Position numbers and translations under genes: made by a program | The notes under the pieces: model-generated | What the model saw: only the letters and a program-made list of their open reading frames with translations | Told to the model about the DNA's origin: nothing | Database searches by the model: none | DNA from: Paulownia fortunei | Taxonomy: Eukaryota > Streptophyta > Magnoliopsida > Lamiales > Paulowniaceae | Assembly: GCA_019321725.1 (NCBI GenBank) | Contig: CM033112.1 | Coordinates: forward strand, 24,086,509-24,150,508 | Direction of reading: 5' to 3' | DNA: 64,000 nucleotides | In this document: one piece after another, positions 59,500 through 64,000 of the stretch | Layout of the letters: each line of letters starts with the position of its first letter | Numbering within the stretch: position 1 is the first letter of the stretch

Positions 59500-61610
59500 A
59501 TGTTAGTTCAAATTTCATCACATGCCCAATATATTTGCAATTTGTAAAATTGCTGATGTACATTTTCTGTTGGTTGTTTTTATAAGGAAAATGCTAAAAT
59601 TTCTCTCCAATTCAACTTTCACATATTTTTCCTTAAAAAACATTAAAAATGAAGAAAAATTATACTTCACTTAAATGTGTAATTAATTAAGAAATCTCAT
59701 GGTTGAGATCTAACTTAGATCATACAGTCAATACAAATTTAAAAAAAAAAGCATTTCTTGTATACGTTCTAAATTTAATAAATTAATTATATTTTAAAGT
59801 TGAATTATTTTATACATGTCAGTTAAGTATTCTTTGTATGATAGACAATAATATTGGACTTTGATAAGATAAATTAATTTATTTAATTTACTATAAATAA
59901 TTTCAATAATAAATTAATTTAAGTCCTTACTGAGGCTTAAATAATTGAAAATATAATTACATATATCATAATATTTTATAATAGTTTCGGTTGATATTCA
60001 ATATTTAACCCAATTTTTGAATTATTATTATATTGTAAAGGATTGTAATATAATCTATAGAGATAAAAATATTATACGTATATAAAATTCATATTGAAAA
60101 GTTATATATAGTATATTTTCAACTTAATTTCTTCTTTATTTTCACTGCTTCTGAGGAAATTAAAATGAGTGAAAGTTTATTCGGAGGGAAACTGTGTATT
60201 TTTCCTCCAAAAATAACTAATAGATAAGTCCATAAATAATTTTACCCTCATTGCAAAAAAAAATTCCGGATTTCAGGTATCATATTTTGGGCAATCTGAT
60301 ATTTTTTGGTGAAATTTAAATTCTTTAACGAATTTTGGAGTAAACTTTTTAATATTTGAGAAATATAATATGTGAATTAACACCCATATTTTAAAGGAGT
60401 TAAAGTAAATATAGCCCATTCTTAACCAATAAAGGGCCTCTCTCTCTTATAAATATTTTTCTTTAAAAAATTTAAATTTTAATCCATATGCTTAGCTTAT
60501 AAGGTTTATTTAGGTTAAGAATGAGCCTCTTGATTTATTATGGCTTTATTTCTTTCAGGTTTATAAAAATAAACTTCATTAAGCATACAAATTAAACTTT
60601 ATTTGTTTTAAGGTTTTTTATATTTATACGAAATAGGTCCTTTATAGGTTAAGAATGGGCCTATTTTCATTTTTACTCTTTTAAAATGTAGGTTTGTTAA
60701 TTTAAAATAATATTTCTCAAATATTAATAATTTAATTCTAATTTTACCAAAAAAGTTAAGTTTTGCAGGAAAATGTCACATACCCAAAACATAACACCTG
60801 ACATTGAAGATTGTTTTGTTTTTTTTTTTCGAAATGGTGGGAGAATTATTTAGGTGGAATTATCTATTGATTATTTTTGAAGAAAAAATTCTAAATTCTC
60901 CGCCATATCAATTTTCACTCATTTTTTCCTAAAAAGCAGGAAAAATCCTAATTTTTCCCCAAATCAATTTTCACTAATTAAAATGAAGAAGAAACTGAGT
61001 TGAGATATACTACATAAAACTTTTTGATATGGGTTGTTATATATATAACATTTTTATCTCTATTAGATTACATTAATATTATTTAAATAAAATATCATAA
61101 GACATATATGTCATATCCTAACTTATTTAAGCTTAAAATCAATTATCATAAGTTAAGTAATTTAATTTATTTTAGTAAGTCCAATATTATACTTATCATA
61201 CAATAAAAACTTAAAATGATAGGTACAATATGATTCAACTTAAAATATAATTAATTTATTCTATTTAAAACCTTTTTTAATTTTTGTTGATTGTATTCTA
61301 AATAAAAATAGTGAAAAAGAAAAAAAAAACTTGACTGAAGTTGTTCAATCCAAATTTGTCTGAATCAAGAGATTTTTTTATTAGTTAAACATTTCAATGA
61401 AGATATTCTTTTTCCACTCTCATTTCTTTTTGATTTCATTTATTTTTGAGGAAAAATGTGTAAAAATTAATTTAAAGAGAAATTTTAATATGTCTCTTAT
61501 AAAAATAAATAATAGAGAAGTCCTCATCAGCAATTTGTAATGTATTTTTGAAAAAATTCCAAATTTAGGTATTATATATCAGACATGTGATGAACTTAGA
61601 CTAAATGTAT
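59500..61610. repeat. Giant imperfect palindrome (foldback), about 2.1 kb
   Basis: The left half reads, in reverse complement, along the right half with its centre near 60550. Paired landmarks include TTCATCACATG (left 59514; right near 61590), AAATTTCTCT (59593; 61480), AATATTGGACTT (59850; 61175), CAGGTATCATATTTTGGG (60276) with CAGGTGTTATGTTTTGGG (minus, near 60800), and CCCATTCTTAACC (60417; minus, near 60645). Spacing is kept throughout, with small indels, so the arms are collinear for about 1 kb each. No ORF of note. There is almost no unpaired loop. Confidence 0.85.
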
Positions 61611-62530
61611 CAAATTATAAAAAATATTATATAAAAATTGTCACCCATATTTCAAAAAATCAAAATAAAAGCTGTTTGAGATATCTAAAAATATATAAAA
61701 CTCCTTGAGCTTTCATTGATAAATTAAGTTGACAAAGAGATTATTTAATATGAAAGAAAAAAATCATTTTTTTGACAGACAATATTAAATGATAATATAT
61801 TAAAAAATTTATCAAAGAGAATATATCATTTTGACATATTAAATGATTTTATTATTTTTTTATTTATGATTTTATTAAACAGACAAAGAGAATTTTTTTT
61901 TTATGAAACCAAAAAATAGTTTAATGCAACAAGAATATAAATAATTATAATTTATAAATTAAAAATTTTACTTGATGAAAGTATTACTTAATTTTAGAAT
62001 ATTGAATAATTATATTTCTTTAAATACTTCATTTGATTGTTTTGTTTCTTCATCAATTGCAGCGTCAATATTTACTGATTTAAAGTTATATATCATTGCA
62101 AAATTGTATATTTTATAACTTCTCTCTGACAAATAAATCATTACTAAATCATTAAGGGTATAAATATTTATTTAAAGTATGACTAAAACTTTGTTGAAAG
62201 AAATGCTGAAATTAAAAATCAAAGTAAAATAATAATAAGAATCAATAAAAGATATCTTTTGTGTGATATATTATTATAACTTTTATTAGGATCATAGTTT
62301 TCAAGTACGTAATTTTCACTAGTTACAACGGAAGGAAAACTTGGTTGTGTCAATTACGTGAAAGCATATTATTAATTAATTATTGGTTCAACACAATTGG
62401 GGACTTTTAAGTTGTTGATGATGGATTGAAAAAAAGCCTAGCCAAACTAGTTACATATATGTGTACGTGATGTTAAATTACAGGTGCGCAGAGAGTATAC
62501 ATATATATGTATAGGATATGGCGGTGAAAG
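61611..62530. other. AT-rich intergenic DNA
   Basis: Nothing recognised. The right end should hold the 3' UTR of the next gene. Confidence 0.5.
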
Positions 62531-63822
62531 TCAGACCCATTTGCCTTTGATCAAGGGGTGGGTGGAAGCTACAGTTTCCCCAAATGTTTTGATCAGATCA
62601 CAGCATTCAGCGAGGGTGGTGCCGTCTTCTTGTTGTTCCGTCTTCAACTCCAGGCCCAACTCTTGTTCTATGTCGTCAGAGGCCGATATCAGCAGAAACT
62701 CGCATCCTTCATAGTTGAGGAAATCAGGTGGGTCAGCCGGTGGTAACGCTGATGCCCAAATAACCCCTGCATGTGGGCCGGAAATGCTGCCTTTCTCTTC
62801 TTCTTTAGTCCTCTAAATTCATGTGAAGAAGAAGAACCCGCCGCCGCGTGCTGGTCCGGGTTCTTTATCTGGATAATGAATGAGGCTTGGCGTGCTATGT
62901 TGAGGCCTTCCTGCGGCTCCTCCTTCTCACCTTCTGGTGGGTATTCCAGCTTGTAAACCAAATGCGTGTGCATCCTGCTCTTTCCAGCTGGATTGTGCCT
63001 TAGGATCCGATATACCCCTTCTCCTGCCGCTCTTGAATCCGGCAGGTGCCTCCGACCTCTTGTTGCTGTCTCATATTCTTCTGTACGATTATCCAAATTT
63101 AATTGACCAACATTAAAATATACATACACTAAAACAAGAAAGAGAAGCAAATATCTATACATGCACTGCAGGTATACGTAGTATGTATACAACCTCCTTT
63201 GAGAGCAGCCTTGACGTGTTCGATTTTGGTGGTGACCATCTCGACGAAACCCCAATATGGAGTGCTCTTCCTGGTAGCATCTGGAAGGCTTTTACGTCCC
63301 ATCACAATAAATCGCAGCAGCGGTTGTTCCTCAATGTTTACTTGGTGCCCACCACCACCACCACCTTCATCTTCCTGATCACTAGCGTCCTTGTTGGTTT
63401 CGTGAGCACCAGCAAGCCCCTTAGCGCCTTCTTTGCCAGAGTGGGGGTCTTGTTTTTCTTCAAAGCGTCTCTCCCCAGACTCTGGCCGCAGAACCAGGTA
63501 CAAGCGTTGCACGTCTTCCGCCCCATGCGCTTCTTCTTTATCAACTTTTGGCCTATAAAAGAAGAATATTTCTCCTCTTTCCTACACCATCAATCCAACC
63601 AACAACATGAAATCTTAATAATTTACGAGAGAGATAGGTAGCTAGTTACAAACTAAGAACTCACTCCATCATATATATATATATATATATATATACATAC
63701 ATAAAAATAACAGAGGAATATTCATTCGTGAAATCAACTAATAATTAACATCAACTGAGTTTCCGTACCTGAATATCAACACTGGGCTCCGGTCTGGTCT
63801 TCGTTTCCTCGCCTTGTCCCAT
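62531..63822 (-). CDS. Conserved plant protein of unknown function, frameshifted near its C-terminus
   Basis: Three exons: 63822-63769, 63581-63194, 63080-62531. It starts MGQGEETKTRPEPSVDIQ. Exon 2 begins ERGEIFFFYRPKVDKEEAHG, with RLYLVLRPESGE, and further on STPYWGFVEMVTTKIEHVKA. Exon 3 has EEYETATRGRRHLPDSRAAG, LVYKLEYPPEGE, SFIIQIKNPDQ and AAFPAHMQGLFGHQRY. I remember this series of motifs from a plant-only family without a known role. After RYH the current frame runs out at TGA 62689. One frame over, DPPDFLNYEGCEFLLISASD continues openly for almost 70 codons to LIKGKWV and TGA at 62531, the usual end. So one base is missing near 62739 (a CCC read as CC). A poly-glycine run sits in exon 2. 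Confidence 0.8.
63671..63695. repeat. (AT)n microsatellite in the first intron of the last gene
   Basis: About 25 bases of AT repeats in the 187-bp intron 63582-63768. Confidence 0.9.
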
Positions 63823-64000
63823 TTCACTACTGTTATTACTTCAGTTCTGCTAAAGGGAACTAATTATTTTCACTTTCGGATTTCTTTTCGAGACCAAAAG
63901 ATAATTATTCAACTGCTAGAATATATATATGACCTAGCTACTAGTTATCTTTTTTATTTTTCTTTCTTCTCATCATGAGTCATGACACGACGATGATGAT
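63823..64000. other. 5' leader and proximal promoter of the last gene
   Basis: Only 178 bases remain. No clear TATA box or other element identified. Confidence 0.4.

Noticed and set aside
63338..63544. 68-codon minus-strand ORF with a poly-valine end
   Set aside because: Different frame of exon 2 of the last gene; the poly-glycine coding run reads as valine here.
1..64000. tRNA, rRNA or organelle-derived insertions
   Set aside because: No cloverleaf with paired arms or rRNA/organelle signature was seen by eye; a covariance-model scan would be decisive.

Overview
This is a window of nuclear DNA from a flowering plant, almost certainly a eudicot. Genes have many exons with GT-AG introns. Intergenic DNA is AT-rich and loaded with microsatellites, MITE-like elements and decayed LTR retrotransposons. 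The protein families (SAUR, vacuolar processing enzyme, plant SEN1-type helicase, SLOW GREEN 1-like TPR protein, plant mitochondrial-carrier BTL1) are plant families. There are no bacterial-type operons, CRISPR arrays or convincing RNA genes. From memory, a BTL1-like gene, a SAUR and a delta-VPE-like protease also lie close together on Arabidopsis chromosome 3 (around At3g20210-At3g20240), so this looks like a conserved block enlarged by repeats.

Layout. 1-1662 (minus): 5' end of a BTL1-like mitochondrial carrier, running off the left edge. 2.1-5.8 kb: AT-rich intergenic DNA. 5.9-6.3 kb: an F-box pseudogene. 6.6-18.2 kb: a nest of transposons. A dead Ty3/gypsy element of the Tat type is split by a Ty1/copia insertion; the copia unit is broken, lacks its 3' end and is joined to an LTR-like block in the opposite orientation. 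A hAT-like MITE sits in the gypsy reverse-transcriptase remnant. 19.29-34.61 kb (plus): a complete 21-exon SEN1/senataxin-type helicase of about 2342 residues. 38.1-40.7 kb: two convergent SAUR genes. 41.6-51.4 kb (minus): a 14-exon SG1-like chloroplast TPR gene, divergent from a small conserved gene at 51.64-52.04 kb. 53.2-56.1 kb (minus): a delta-VPE-like cysteine protease. 58-61.6 kb: a MITE, a 0.5-kb foldback and a roughly 2.1-kb quasi-palindrome. 62.5-63.8 kb (minus): a conserved plant gene of unknown function.

The most informative oddities are these. (1) A very large diverged foldback near 59.5-61.6 kb. (2) A composite copia/LTR insertion bounded by a matching 5-bp target-site duplication although its two ends come from oppositely oriented elements. 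(3) Three otherwise normal genes each carry a single missing base in or beside a homopolymer, which points to assembly error or recent decay. (4) The VPE has an internal CGA-to-TGA type stop that removes the end of its C-terminal prodomain.

All exon models were built by eye from splice motifs, reading phase and remembered family signatures. No alignment or database search was run. Where I compare with a family sequence, that comparison comes from memory.
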